Source of the DNA: Caulobacter soli
GTDB taxonomy: Bacteria > Pseudomonadota > Alphaproteobacteria > Caulobacterales > Caulobacteraceae
Direction of reading: 5' to 3'
DNA: 64,000 nt
NCBI RefSeq assembly: GCF_011045195.1
Contig: NZ_CP049199.1
Span: 4,633,501 to 4,697,500 of the forward strand
Numbering within the stretch: position 1 is the first letter of the stretch; each line of letters begins with the position of its first letter. Below, one piece after another: positions 27,050 through 35,471 of the stretch. Below the pieces are notes generated by a model. It had not been told where the DNA came from. It did no database searches and saw nothing but the letters and a program-made list of their open reading frames with translations. A program made the translations under genes and the position numbers.

Positions 27050-27586
27050 ATGGCGACGGAACATCACGGCACGGTCGAGTCGACTGAGCCCCCCCACGGG
27101 CAGGAAAGCGGCGGGCTTCCCCAGCTGCAGTTCCAGCACTGGGGCGGCCAGATCGTCTGGCTGCTGCTCATCTTCGCCGTCCTCTTCGCGGTGCTGTCCA
27201 AGGTGCTCCTGCCCCGGGTCAGCGGCGCGATCGAGACCCGCGGGGCCAAGATCGCCGGCGACATCGCCGACGCCCGTCGTCTGAAGGACGAAGCCGAGGT
27301 CCAGGCCCGCGCGGCCGCGGCCGAGGTGGCCGAGGCTCGCGCCAAGGCCCAGAAGACCGCGGCGGACGCCAAGGCCAAGGCTTCGGCCGAAGCCGCCGAG
27401 CGTCAGGCGAAGGAAGAGGCCGCGCTGGCTGAGAAGCTCAGCGCCGCCGAGGCCCGCATTCAGGCCGCCCGCGACGAGGCCATGGGCCACGTCCGCGCGG
27501 TGGCCTCGGAGACGGCCGGCGCCATCGTCGAGAAGCTGACGGGCAAGGCGGCTTCGGCCGCCGAGCTCAAGGCCTCGCTGGCCTAA
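27050..27586 (+). CDS. atpG: F0F1 ATP synthase subunit b'
   Basis: The 178-residue protein has one membrane segment at about residues 35-60 ([20 protein letters not shown]), preceded by a polar His/Glu/Pro-rich tail and followed by a long Ala/Glu/Lys coiled coil. This is the b' form found beside b in alphaproteobacteria and phototrophs; the two form a heterodimeric stator stalk. ATG 27050 is the second in-frame ATG and gives a start typical of b'. The naming atpG/atpF2 varies between genomes. Confidence 0.88.
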   Translation: MATEHHGTVESTEPPHGQESGGLPQLQFQHWGGQIVWLLLIFAVLFAVLSKVLLPRVSGAIETRGAKIAGDIADARRLKDEAEVQARAAAAEVAEARAKAQKTAADAKAKASAEAAERQAKEEAALAEKLSAAEARIQAARDEAMGHVRAVASETAGAIVEKLTGKAASAAELKASLA

Positions 27587-27596
27587 GGAGACGACG

Positions 27597-28106
27597 ATGG
27601 AACACGAAGCCCTCTTCGATCTCGCCAATCCCGAGCTGTGGGTCCTGATCGGCCTGGCCCTGTTCATCGGCCTGCTGGTCGTGCTCAAGGTCCTGCCGGG
27701 CGCGCTGTTCGGCGCGCTGGACGCCCACGCGGCCAAGATCCAAGCCGAACTCGACGAGGCTCACCAGCTGCGGGAAGAGGCCCAGGCCCTGCTCGCCGAG
27801 GTGAAGGCTCAACGGGACGAAGCCGAGCGTCAGGCCGCCGGCATGATCCAAGCCGCCCAGGCCGACGCCGCGCTGATCGCGTCGGAAGCCAAGGCCAAGC
27901 TGGAAGAGCAGATCACGCGCCGCGCCGAAATGGCCGAACGCAAGATCGCCCAGGCCGAGGCCCAGGCCGCCGCCGACGTCAAGTCGGCCGCGGTCGACCT
28001 CGCCGCCCAGGCGGCCGAGCAGGTCCTGGTCGCCCGCCTCGCCTCGGGCGCGTCGGACGGCCTGGTCGACACGGCCATCAGCCAGATCGGTTCGAAGCTG
28101 CAATAG
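27597..28106 (+). CDS. atpF: F0F1 ATP synthase subunit b
   Basis: The 169-residue protein has a single N-terminal membrane segment ([20 protein letters not shown]) and a long Ala/Glu-rich coiled coil that forms the peripheral stalk with b'. AAGGAG precedes ATG 27597 and the gap to the b' gene is 10 bp. A strong hairpin terminator follows, closing the operon; the F1 genes (atpHAGDC) must lie elsewhere, as usual in alphaproteobacteria. Confidence 0.93.
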   Translation: MEHEALFDLANPELWVLIGLALFIGLLVVLKVLPGALFGALDAHAAKIQAELDEAHQLREEAQALLAEVKAQRDEAERQAAGMIQAAQADAALIASEAKAKLEEQITRRAEMAERKIAQAEAQAAADVKSAAVDLAAQAAEQVLVARLASGASDGLVDTAISQIGSKLQ

Positions 28107-28132
28107 CGGATTCAGATCGGCGATAAAGACAG

Positions 28133-28165
28133 AAGGGCGCGCTCCGCGAGGGGCGCGCCCTTTTT
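28133..28165 (+). terminator. Rho-independent terminator of the F0 operon
   Basis: The stem GGGCGCGC (28135-28142) pairs with GCGCGCCC (28153-28160), with flanking A-T pairs and a TTTTT run at 28161-28165, 27 bp after the atpF stop. Confidence 0.9.
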
Positions 28166-28189
28166 CTTTGAGCGGGGTCGGCCGTAAAG

Positions 28190-28325
28190 GCCCTCCCCCC
28201 GTGGGGGAGGCGATCGCGCAGCGATCGGTGGGGGGAGTTGTAGGGCGTCGATCGCAGGTCTGGCCGCCTGCCGATCACTCCCCCCTCCGTCGGCTTCGCC
28301 GACACCTCCCCCACAGGGGGAGGAC
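28190..28325. repeat. Palindromic intergenic repeat, family A copy 2
   Basis: The right half (28259-28322) matches 497-560 with only a few differences. The left half has CTCCCCCCGTGGGGGAGG and a GCGATCGCGCAGCGATCG hairpin. It fills the convergent junction between atpF and the small membrane protein gene. Confidence 0.8.
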
Positions 28326-28342
28326 CTCGGGACGTCGGCTCG

Positions 28343-28786
28343 CTAAACCGGCTGCTTCTTCAGCCAGCGCCGCTTGACGTGTTTGCGGCCGCGCTTCAGC
28401 ACCCGCCAGGACGCCTTGCGCAGGAACAGCTTCTCGGACCGCAGCAGCTGTTGCCAGGCCACCAGCATGATCTCCGGTTCGCGACGCATCAGGCGGCGGA
28501 TCGGGAAGATCACCTTGGGGTGGCGACGCTGCCAGCGCAGGAAGCGGCGCTTGGCCTGGAACGAGTTGCGCAGCACGATCATCAGCCCGATGACCAGCAG
28601 CGGCAGGCCCAGGTGCCCCGGCAGGGGCGTCAGGACGAGGCCGGCCAGCAGCACGAGCACGCCAAAGGCCAGCGCCGCCCAGCGGGCCACGCGCCCCGCG
28701 GTTTCCCGCAGGACGAGGGCCAGACGACGACGGCGGCGGTAGAGCCTCGAAGGCAGTCTGGCGAGCGTATCAGCCGGCGAGTTCAC
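28343..28786 (-). CDS. Small basic membrane protein, tandem paralogue 2
   Basis: The 147-residue protein has an Arg-rich N-terminus, a hydrophobic hairpin at about residues 35-70 containing LTPLPGHLGLPLLVIGLM, then LRNSFQAKRRF and a strongly basic C-terminal third. The core is about half identical to the protein encoded just upstream. The PLPG-x-LG-x-P...GL pattern recalls PGPGW-type small membrane proteins, but the match is weak and no function is claimed. GTG 28786 overlaps the upstream stop as GTGA, so the pair is translationally coupled. Confidence 0.65.
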   Translation of the reverse strand: MNSPADTLARLPSRLYRRRRRLALVLRETAGRVARWAALAFGVLVLLAGLVLTPLPGHLGLPLLVIGLMIVLRNSFQAKRRFLRWQRRHPKVIFPIRRLMRREPEIMLVAWQQLLRSEKLFLRKASWRVLKRGRKHVKRRWLKKQPV

Positions 28787-29214
28787 GAGCCCCGCTTGAG
28801 CGCTTGACGCTTCAGGGACTGACGCTTGACCGACAGGCGCCAGCGCTTGGCCCGGCGCCAGCTGCGCGGCAGGACCAGGCGCTCCATGCGCAGAACCTGC
28901 TGCCAGGCCACCGGCATGACTTCCGGCTCGCGGCGCAGCAGGCGACGCAGCGGGAACAGCAGCTTGGGGTGGGCGTGCTGGAAGCGCACGAACTGCTTGC
29001 GAGCCTTGAACGAGTTGCGCAGCACCAGCATCAGGCCGACCACCGTCACCGGCACGCCCAGCGGACCGGGCAGCGGCGCGATCAGAATCCCCGCCACCAC
29101 CAGGATCAGGCCCAGGGTCACCAGCACGATGCGCGAAATCCGCCCGAGAAGCTCGCGGGCGAGTTCATCGGCGACGGAGAAGCGCACGGGCGGCATGGCG
29201 AGAGCGAGGTTCAT
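28783..29214 (-). CDS. Small basic membrane protein, tandem paralogue 1
   Basis: The 143-residue protein has a hydrophobic hairpin at about residues 30-65 (LVVAGILIAPLPGPLGVPVT), the shared motif LRNSFKARKQF, a conserved HPK-LFP-RR-LLRREPE segment and a basic C-terminus. Both paralogues share RREPE(V/I)M-VAWQQ(V/L)LR. The start at ATG 29214 (MNLALAMPP) is tentative. The positive cytoplasmic tails suggest binding to lipid head groups or nucleic acid, which is inference only. Confidence 0.65.
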   Translation of the reverse strand: MNLALAMPPVRFSVADELARELLGRISRIVLVTLGLILVVAGILIAPLPGPLGVPVTVVGLMLVLRNSFKARKQFVRFQHAHPKLLFPLRRLLRREPEVMPVAWQQVLRMERLVLPRSWRRAKRWRLSVKRQSLKRQALKRGS

Positions 29215-29292
29215 GGCAGGAAGAAACGGGTTCCGTGGTCCGTTTGATCCCGGCGACAGACCGGCCCCTCGGCTCACATAACCCGATATGAG

Positions 29293-29324
29293 AACGGGGC
29301 GCCCTTCCGTAAAGGCGCCCCGTT
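29293..29324 (-). terminator. Hairpin terminator downstream of gcvPB
   Basis: An 11-bp perfect stem, AACGGGGCGCC (29293-29303) with GGCGCCCCGTT (29314-29324), encloses a 10-nt loop 24 bp after the gcvPB stop. The T-tract is weak on the minus strand, and CTTTT follows on the plus strand. Confidence 0.75.
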
Positions 29325-29347
29325 GTCGCTTTTGCTGACTGTGGCCT

Positions 29348-30919
29348 CTATTCCGCAGCCAGTGGCGCGGCGGCCACAGGTTTCCACCTCAGACGAGGTT
29401 TACGCGCCGCCAGGGTTTCATCCAGACGTTTGAGCGGCGCGTGGTACGGGGCGCCCTTGAAGCGGTCGACGTCTCCCCCCTTGGCGGCGCCCGCCAAGGC
29501 GCGAAGCGCGTAGATGAAGCGGTCCAGCTCCTGCTTGCTCTCGGTCTCGGTCGGCTCGATCAGCATCGCGCCGTGCACCACCAGCGGGAAGTACATGGTC
29601 ATCGGGTGGAAGCCCTCGTCGATCATCGCCTTGGCGAAATCGAGCGTGGTCACCCCGGTGCCTTCCAGCCAGGCGTCGTCGAACAGCGCCTCGTGCATGC
29701 ACGGGCCATTCGGGAAGGCCGGGCTCATCAGGTCGCTCAGGCGGGCCTTGATGTAGTTGGCGTTCAGCACCGCGTCCTCGGCCACCTGGCGCAGGCCGTC
29801 GGCGCCATGGCTGAGCATGTAGGCGTAGGCGCGCACGAACATGCCCATCTGGCCGTGGAAGGCGCTCATCCGGCCGAAGGCCTGGGCGGCGGGGCCCTGG
29901 GCCTCCTCGACCAGCGCGAAGCCGTCCTCGCCGCTCACGATCCACGGCGTGGGGGCGAACGGGGCCAGGGCCGCCGACAGCACCACCGGACCCGCGCCCG
30001 GACCGCCGCCGCCGTGAGGCGTCGAGAAGGTCTTGTGCAGGTTGATGTGCATGGCGTCGACGCCCAGGTCGCCCGGGCGCACCCGGCCGACGATGGCGTT
30101 GAAGTTGGCGCCGTCGCAGTAGAAGTACGCGCCCGCCGCGTGGGTCAGGCGGGCGATCTCGACCACGTCGCGCTCGAACAGGCCGCAGGTGTTGGGGTTG
30201 GTGACCATGATGGCGGCCACGTGGTCACCAAGCTTGGACTCCAGGTCCGCCAGGTCGACCCGGCCGTCGTCGGTCTGGGCGATCTCGACGACCGTGTAGC
30301 CGCAGAAGGCCGCCGTGGCCGGGTTGGTGCCGTGGGCGCTGGTGGGGGCCAGCACGGTCTTGCGGTGGCCGTTGCCGGCCGCCTCGTGGGCGGCGCGGAT
30401 GGCCAGCAAGCCGCACAGTTCACCGTGGGCGCCGGCCTTGGGGCTGAGCGCGACAGCTGGCATGCCAGTCAGGGTCTTCAGCCAGTGGGCCAGGCGGTCC
30501 ATCAGCTCGATCGCGCCCTGCACCGTCGACTGCGGCTGCAGCGGGTGGATGTCGGAGAAGCCCGGCAGGCGCGCCATCTTCTCGTTCAGGCGCGGGTTGT
30601 GCTTCATCGTGCACGAGCCCAGCGGATATAGCGCCAGGTCGATGGCGTGGTTCTTCTGCGACAGGCGCACGTAGTGGCGCACCGCTTCCGGCTCCGACAG
30701 GCCCGGCAGGCCGATCGGCGCGGTGCGGACCAGGTCGCCCAGGTCGTCGGCCGGCGGCGCGTCCGGCAGGTCGACGCCGGTCTTGTCCCAGGCGTTCAGT
30801 TCGAAGATCAGCGCTTCGTCCTGCAGCAGACCACGGGCCCCGGTCAGGGTTTCATGGCCGCCGAGGTCGGCGCTGGCGGCTTCGGGACGGGTCGGCCGTC
30901 CGACGTTGTTCATGCTCAT
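29348..30919 (-). CDS. gcvPB: Glycine dehydrogenase (decarboxylating) subunit 2
   Basis: The 523-residue product is the C-terminal half of P-protein, encoded separately as in many alphaproteobacteria. The PLP-lysine motif is [18 protein letters not shown]. It shows the glycine-rich loop [20 protein letters not shown] and [13 protein letters not shown] near residue 95. With gcvPA it decarboxylates glycine and passes the aminomethyl group to lipoyl-GcvH. ATG 30919 overlaps the gcvPA stop (ATGA), enforcing 1:1 synthesis. It is the last gene of the riboswitch-controlled operon. Confidence 0.95.
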   Translation of the reverse strand: MSMNNVGRPTRPEAASADLGGHETLTGARGLLQDEALIFELNAWDKTGVDLPDAPPADDLGDLVRTAPIGLPGLSEPEAVRHYVRLSQKNHAIDLALYPLGSCTMKHNPRLNEKMARLPGFSDIHPLQPQSTVQGAIELMDRLAHWLKTLTGMPAVALSPKAGAHGELCGLLAIRAAHEAAGNGHRKTVLAPTSAHGTNPATAAFCGYTVVEIAQTDDGRVDLADLESKLGDHVAAIMVTNPNTCGLFERDVVEIARLTHAAGAYFYCDGANFNAIVGRVRPGDLGVDAMHINLHKTFSTPHGGGGPGAGPVVLSAALAPFAPTPWIVSGEDGFALVEEAQGPAAQAFGRMSAFHGQMGMFVRAYAYMLSHGADGLRQVAEDAVLNANYIKARLSDLMSPAFPNGPCMHEALFDDAWLEGTGVTTLDFAKAMIDEGFHPMTMYFPLVVHGAMLIEPTETESKQELDRFIYALRALAGAAKGGDVDRFKGAPYHAPLKRLDETLAARKPRLRWKPVAAAPLAAE

Positions 30920-32262
30920 TGGCCGATGACCTTGGACAGGACCTTGGAGAAGAAGACGATGTCGCTGTCGGGCGTCGTCTCGGTGGCGGCGACCAGCAGG
31001 ACGTCGTCCAGGCCGGCGGCCGGGTCGAGGCGCGAGAACGGCACGCCGGCCAGCAGGCCGTTGCCGGCCAGGGTCTCGACCACCTCGGCGGCGTTGCGCG
31101 GCAGCCGGATCGCGAACTCGTTGAAGAAGCGCGGGGTCAGGATCTCGACGCCCGGCACGGCGGCCAGGGCGTCGCGCAGCTTCACCGCCTTCTGGTGGTT
31201 GACCAGGGCCAGCTGGCGCAGGCCCTTCTCGCCCAGCAGGCTCATGTGGATGCTGAAGGCCAGGGCGCACAGGCCGCTGTTGGTGCAGATGTTCGACGTG
31301 GCCTTGTCGCGGCGGATGTGCTGCTCGCGGGTCGACAGGGTGAGGACGAAGCCGCGACGACCGTCGGCGTCGACGGTCTCGCCGCACAGCCGGCCGGGCG
31401 CCTGGCGGACGTATTTTTCCTTGCAGGCGAACAGGCCCACATAGGGTCCGCCGAAGTTCAGGCCGTTGCCGATCGACTGGCCCTCGGCCACGACGATGTC
31501 GGCGCCCATCTCGCCGGGCGACTTCAGCAGGCCGTACGAGACGGCCTCGGTGGTGACCACGATCAGCAGGGCGCCGGCGGCCTGGGCGGCGGCGGCGATC
31601 TTGGTCACGTCGGTGGCGGTGCCGAACACGTTGGGGGTCTGGACGACAACGCAGGCGGTGTCGGCGTCGATGGCGGCGATCACCGCGTCCTCGGCGTCGA
31701 TCGCCACGGCCAGGCGGTCGGTGGCGACGCCGGCCGCGTGGGCCAGGGTCTCGACCGTGCCGACATAGTGCGGATGCACGCCGCCCGACAGGACGGCCTT
31801 GTTCCGGCGGGTGATCCGGGCGGCCATCATCACCGCCTCGGCGGCGGCGGTGGAGCCGTCGTAGAGCGAGGCGTTGGCCACTTCCATGCCGGTTAGCGCC
31901 GCGACCTGGGTCTGGAACTCGAACAGCACCTGCAGCGTGCCCTGGGCGATCTCGGGCTGGTAGGGCGTGTAGCTGGTCAGGAATTCCGACCGCTGGATGA
32001 TGTGGTCGACCGTGGCCGGCACATGGTGGCGATAGGCCCCCGCCCCCACGAAGAACGGGCCTTCCGACGCCGAGTGGTTGCGGCGCGACAGGCCCAGCAT
32101 CTCGCGCTCGACCTCCAGCTCGCCGGCATGGAACGGCAGGTCGACCGGCTCGGCGCGACGGGCGTCGGCGGGCACGTCGACGAACAGGTCGTCGATCGAC
32201 TCCGCGCCGATGACGCCGAGCATGTCGGCGCGATCTTCGGGTGTGAGGGGGAGGTAGCGCAT
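30916..32262 (-). CDS. gcvPA: Glycine dehydrogenase (decarboxylating) subunit 1
   Basis: The 448-residue product is the N-terminal half of P-protein, beginning [20 protein letters not shown]. Typical segments are [36 protein letters not shown] and [15 protein letters not shown]. It forms the alpha2beta2 enzyme with gcvPB. Between it and gcvH the operon carries an extra 172-codon gene of unknown function. Confidence 0.95.
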   Translation of the reverse strand: MRYLPLTPEDRADMLGVIGAESIDDLFVDVPADARRAEPVDLPFHAGELEVEREMLGLSRRNHSASEGPFFVGAGAYRHHVPATVDHIIQRSEFLTSYTPYQPEIAQGTLQVLFEFQTQVAALTGMEVANASLYDGSTAAAEAVMMAARITRRNKAVLSGGVHPHYVGTVETLAHAAGVATDRLAVAIDAEDAVIAAIDADTACVVVQTPNVFGTATDVTKIAAAAQAAGALLIVVTTEAVSYGLLKSPGEMGADIVVAEGQSIGNGLNFGGPYVGLFACKEKYVRQAPGRLCGETVDADGRRGFVLTLSTREQHIRRDKATSNICTNSGLCALAFSIHMSLLGEKGLRQLALVNHQKAVKLRDALAAVPGVEILTPRFFNEFAIRLPRNAAEVVETLAGNGLLAGVPFSRLDPAAGLDDVLLVAATETTPDSDIVFFSKVLSKVIGQ

Positions 32263-32781
32263 CTAGATCGACTTTCCGAAAAGGGCGTCCGTCAGGCGTT
32301 TGAAGAAAGGGGTTTGGGGCGCGGCGTCACGCTCGGCCCGGGCGTGTTCGACGGCCGTGGCGACCTGGTCTTCCCGTGCGGTCTCGGCGTCGGCGTCCTC
32401 GACCACGCTGATCAGCCAGTCGCGAAAGCCGGCGCGATCGCTCGGCTCGGGCGTCTCCCAGGCTCCCAGGGCCCATCCGGGCAAGACCTTGCCGGTGGCG
32501 GGAACCGCGCAGACCGCGCCGGTCGCGAGCACGAACGAGGCGGTGGCCTGGGCCAGGTCGAACACCAGGTCGCAGACCTCGTCCGTCGCCTCGCCCAACT
32601 CGATCACGGCGATGTCGTCCTGCGGATCGAGATCCAGGAAGAGCACCACGCGCCCTTCCCGGATCACTTCGCCATCGGTGCCCATCGTCGTTTCGGCCGC
32701 CACCAGGACTTCCACCACCGCCGCCTGATAGGCCGCCGGAGCCGGCGTCAGGGTCGAGTTGTGGAGGAAGACCTGGACCAT
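32263..32781 (-). CDS. Uncharacterised protein inside the glycine cleavage operon
   Basis: The 172-residue soluble acidic protein (MVQVFLHNSTLTPAP...) lies between gcvH (3-bp gap) and gcvPA (stop abutting its start codon), so it is cotranscribed and under the glycine riboswitch. It has a mixed alpha/beta composition, a predicted DLDPQDDIAVIELGEATDE acidic segment and a C-terminal FFKRLTDALFGK helix. I do not recognise the family. The position suggests an accessory role in the cleavage complex, such as P-protein assembly or GcvH handling, but this rests on context only. Confidence 0.7.
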   Translation of the reverse strand: MVQVFLHNSTLTPAPAAYQAAVVEVLVAAETTMGTDGEVIREGRVVLFLDLDPQDDIAVIELGEATDEVCDLVFDLAQATASFVLATGAVCAVPATGKVLPGWALGAWETPEPSDRAGFRDWLISVVEDADAETAREDQVATAVEHARAERDAAPQTPFFKRLTDALFGKSI

Positions 32782-32784
32782 GGC

Positions 32785-33150
32785 CTAGAGCGAGCTCAGG
32801 AACGCTTCGTAGGCCACGCGGTCCATCAGGGCGTCGACCTCGGCGGGGTTGCTCAGCTTGATCTTGGCGAACCAGCCGCCGGCTTCCGGCACGGCGTTGA
32901 CGGTCTCGGGCGCGTCCGACAGCTGGCCGTTGGCCTCGACCACCTCGCCCGACACCGGGGCGTAGACGTCGGAAGCGGCCTTGACGCTCTCGACCACGGC
33001 CAGGGCGTCGCCCTGCTTCACGGTCTTGCCGACGTCCGGCACCTCGACGAACACCACGTCGCCCAGCTGCTCGGCGGCGTAGCCGGTGATGCCGACGGTG
33101 GCGATGTCGCCGACGACTTCAACCCACTCGTGATCCTTGGTGAAATGCAT
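32785..33150 (-). CDS. gcvH: Glycine cleavage system H protein
   Basis: The 121-residue lipoyl-carrier protein has the lipoylated Lys in [18 protein letters not shown] (about residue 60). The N-terminus [12 protein letters not shown] is typical of GcvH. It shuttles the aminomethyl group between P-, T- and L-proteins. The gap to gcvT is 15 bp. No lipoyl dehydrogenase gene (lpd) is in the operon; it is presumably shared with the 2-oxoacid dehydrogenases elsewhere. Confidence 0.96.
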   Translation of the reverse strand: MHFTKDHEWVEVVGDIATVGITGYAAEQLGDVVFVEVPDVGKTVKQGDALAVVESVKAASDVYAPVSGEVVEANGQLSDAPETVNAVPEAGGWFAKIKLSNPAEVDALMDRVAYEAFLSSL

Positions 33151-33165
33151 GGTCTTGGCCCTTGG

Positions 33166-34278
33166 TTAGATCTTGCGCACGTAGCGGGTGGGGACGAACG
33201 GCGAGGTCACGACCTCGGCCTTCTGCGGCTTGCCGCGAACGATGACCTTCAGCGTCGAGCCCACCACCGCGAATTGCGGCGGCACGAAGCCGATGGCGAT
33301 GGCGCCGCCGAAGCTGGGACCAAAGCCGCCGCTGGTGACCACGCCGATCACGGCGCCGGTCTCGTCGGCGATCTCCGCGCCCTCGCGGGCCGGAGCGCCC
33401 TCCAGCACCTTCAGATTGACGCGCACGCGCTTGAGATCGCCCGCCAGTTCCTTAGCGATGCGATCAGCGCCCAGATAGTCGCCGGCCTCGCGGCGGCTCT
33501 TGCCGACGGCGAACGGCATGCCGGCCTCGATCGGCGAGACCGTCTCGTCCATGTCGTGACCATAGAGCGGCAGGCCGGCCTCCAGGCGCAGACTGTCGCG
33601 CGCGCCCAGGCCGATGGCCTTGACCCGCTCGTCCTCCAGCAGGGTGTTCCAGATACGCTCGGCCTCGGTGGCGGGCACCGAGATCTCGTAGCCGTCCTCG
33701 CCGGTATAGCCCGAGCGCGAGATGATGGCGTCGGTCCCGAAAGCGGTCAGGGCGACGGTGTCCATGAACACCATGCTCGCGGCTTGCGGCACGTGGGCGG
33801 TCAAAACAGCGGCGGCCTCGGGGCCTTGCAGGGCCAGCAGGGCGCGGTCTTCCAGGCGCTCGACGGTCGCCTCGCCCTGGAGGGCCTTGGCGATGATGGC
33901 GTAGTCGTTGTCCTTGCAGGCTCCGTTGACGACGATGAACAGGCCGTCGTCGTCGGGACGGGCGGTCATCAGGTCGTCGATCACGCCGCCCTGCGCATTC
34001 AGCAGCACGGCGTAGCGTTGCTTGCCCGGCTTGAGGCCTTGGTAGTCAGCCGAGACCAGTTTCTCGAAGCTCTTGGCGGGGTTCTCGCCGCGCAGCCGGG
34101 CCTGGCCCATGTGCGAGACGTCGAACAGGCCCGCGTGCTCGCGGGTCCACAGATGCTCCTTCAGCACCCCGTCCTTGTACTGCACGGGCATGTGGTAGCC
34201 CGCGAACGGCACCATGCGAGCGCCAGCGGCGACGTGCGCGTCGTACAGGGGTGTCTTCTTAAGATCTGGGTCGGACAC
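33166..34278 (-). CDS. gcvT: Aminomethyltransferase (glycine cleavage T protein)
   Basis: The 370-residue protein has GcvT hallmarks: VPFAGYHMPVQY, GLFDVSHMGQ, and the folate-site region SRSGYTGEDGYEISVPA. The last segment, IGFVPPQFAVVGSTLKVIVR, closes the barrel. It transfers the methylene group to tetrahydrofolate and releases ammonia. GTG 34278 is chosen because GGAG lies 8 bases upstream and the protein then begins with the expected SDPDLKKTPLYDAH; a longer frame to 34323 would run into the riboswitch expression platform. Confidence 0.93.
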   Translation of the reverse strand: MSDPDLKKTPLYDAHVAAGARMVPFAGYHMPVQYKDGVLKEHLWTREHAGLFDVSHMGQARLRGENPAKSFEKLVSADYQGLKPGKQRYAVLLNAQGGVIDDLMTARPDDDGLFIVVNGACKDNDYAIIAKALQGEATVERLEDRALLALQGPEAAAVLTAHVPQAASMVFMDTVALTAFGTDAIISRSGYTGEDGYEISVPATEAERIWNTLLEDERVKAIGLGARDSLRLEAGLPLYGHDMDETVSPIEAGMPFAVGKSRREAGDYLGADRIAKELAGDLKRVRVNLKVLEGAPAREGAEIADETGAVIGVVTSGGFGPSFGGAIAIGFVPPQFAVVGSTLKVIVRGKPQKAEVVTSPFVPTRYVRKI

Positions 34279-34337
34279 GCTTTGGGCTCCAAACGGGGAC
34301 GGCGCTGCAAGCCCGGCTTTCACCAGGCGATAGCGCC

Positions 34338-34518
34338 CCCGCTGTCCCTTTGACCTGAGAGATTCCGGACCCGAAACAGGTCCTTGCTCCTTCGGCGGGC
34401 AGCTCTCGCGAACTGCCTCTTTCCAGCGTTCCTAAACCCGCGCGGTCCTTTTGCCTGAGCGTTTCCGGGGCGGTTGCGCCTTCGGCCTCGCGACTCAAAG
34501 AGTCCCGATGTCTCCCGC
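34338..34518 (-). ncRNA. Tandem glycine riboswitch
   Basis: Read on the minus strand, two glycine aptamers are visible. The first runs from GCGGGAGA (34518-34511) through GCCGAAGGCGCAA to CTCAGGCAAAAGGACCG. The second has CTGGAAAGAGGCAG, GCCGAAGGAGCAA and CTCTCAGGTCAAAGGGACAG. These are the conserved gcvT-motif cores, linked by a short spacer. The leader ends about 60 bases before the gcvT GTG. Glycine binding is expected to turn on the gcvT-H-PA-PB operon when glycine is in excess. Confidence 0.95.
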
Positions 34519-34615
34519 GTGGGTCGAAGCGGTGTTTGGGCGAGGGGCCGCGCGGAGTCAACGGTGCGCGTGCGTGGTCGCGCGAGGGTTGAGAACATTT
34601 CAGGAACATGATTAG

Positions 34616-34644
34616 CTTTGAGGTCGCAAATTGCGACCTCAAAG
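34616..34644. promoter_or_regulatory. Perfect 29-bp palindrome at the ORF6N gene promoter
   Basis: Arms CTTTGAGGTCGCAA (34616-34629) and TTGCGACCTCAAAG (34631-34644) are exact inverted copies around one central A. A possible promoter, TTGAGA-N17-TTAGCT (34589-34617), would place the -10 end and start site in the palindrome. The right arm reaches the AAAGGA ribosome-binding sequence before ATG 34652. A closely related palindrome lies inside the gene at 34855-34887. Confidence 0.85.
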
Positions 34645-34651
34645 GACGGTC

Positions 34652-35470
34652 ATGACCAACACACGTGCCCTGATCTTGGATTTCACACCCACCCAAGCTC
34701 CGCCGGTGTTCGTCGTCCGCGATCTGTCCGTTATTCTGGACGTAGATCTTGCTCGGCTTTTCGGCTTGGAGACGGGGCGTCTAAACGAGCAAGTGCGCCG
34801 CAACGCGCAACGGTTCGACGCCTTTGCCTTTCAGCTGTCAGTCGAGGAATTTTCGAACTTGAGATCGCAAAATGCGATCTCAAGTTCGTCGCACGGCGGA
34901 CGCAGATACAGGCCATACGCCTTCACGGAGCATGGCGTGGTCATGGCCGCCACTGTCCTGAAATCCGAGCAGGCGGTCGCCGCTTCGCGCTTCATCATCA
35001 AGGTGTTCGTCGAGGCTCGCCGCAAGTCGCTGGTCTCGGACGGCGCGAACCTGCCCTCGCTGATCGACGCGCATGGGCTGCCGCCGCTAGAGGGCGAGAC
35101 CCGCACGGGCCTAATGAGCAAGCTGAACGGCGCCCTGGGCCGGGTGCTGGACGCTATCGCCGATCCAGAGACCCAGACCACCGTCCGCGACGAGGCCCAC
35201 GCCATCGCCGCCGAGGGCCTGCGCAGTATCAAGGAATACCTCAAGCGGGCCGGCGTTCAGAACGAGAAGACCCTGGCCGAGGTGCGCAAGCTGCTGGCCG
35301 AGGCCGACGCTCTGGAGGCCGAGACCGCTCAGAAGCGCACCGAAAACCAGCACCGCCAGCTGGCCTTGCTGGCCAAACAGTTGCGCCTGGTGCTGGTGGC
35401 CCAGCAGTACCTGGAAACCGGCGGTGTCGAAGGCCTGCTGGCGACGCTCAAGGATCTTGAGCGCCCCTAG
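34652..35470 (+). CDS. ORF6N-domain DNA-binding protein, probably autoregulated
   Basis: The 272-residue protein has an N-terminal ORF6N (KilA-N/Bro-related) domain at about residues 15-115. Recognisable blocks are VFVVRDLSVILDVDLARLFG, LNEQVRRNAQRFDAFAFQL, NLRSQNAISS and GGRRYRPYAFTEHGVVMAA. The C-terminal half is helical and Ala/Glu/Lys-rich, with a likely coiled coil at residues 205-240. ORF6N proteins are common in phages and mobile islands and are thought to bind DNA. No other phage gene is near: it sits alone between the gcv leader and argS. Codons 69-79 coincide with a 33-bp palindrome related to the one at the promoter. ATG 34652 follows AAAGGACGG. Confidence 0.85.
   Translation: MTNTRALILDFTPTQAPPVFVVRDLSVILDVDLARLFGLETGRLNEQVRRNAQRFDAFAFQLSVEEFSNLRSQNAISSSSHGGRRYRPYAFTEHGVVMAATVLKSEQAVAASRFIIKVFVEARRKSLVSDGANLPSLIDAHGLPPLEGETRTGLMSKLNGALGRVLDAIADPETQTTVRDEAHAIAAEGLRSIKEYLKRAGVQNEKTLAEVRKLLAEADALEAETAQKRTENQHRQLALLAKQLRLVLVAQQYLETGGVEGLLATLKDLERP
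34855..34887. promoter_or_regulatory. Intragenic 33-bp palindrome, second copy of the ORF6N operator-like motif
   Basis: Arms of 15 bp (GAACTTGAGATCGCA at 34855-34869 and its exact complement at 34873-34887) flank AAA. The central 25 bp (34859-34883) matches 34618-34642 at 22 of 25 positions. Two differences form a compensating pair (G to A, C to T) that preserves symmetry. The centres are 241 bp apart. It encodes the conserved LRSQNAISS block. Confidence 0.85.
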
Positions 35471-35471
35471 G

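Noticed and set aside
34259..34696. 145-codon minus-strand frame over the gcv leader
   Set aside because: The sequence is explained by the tandem glycine riboswitch; the translation has no family resemblance and no ribosome-binding site.
34616..35470. Prophage or genomic island around the ORF6N gene
   Set aside because: ORF6N domains are phage-associated, but only one gene is inserted between housekeeping genes, with no integrase, tRNA or attachment repeats visible.
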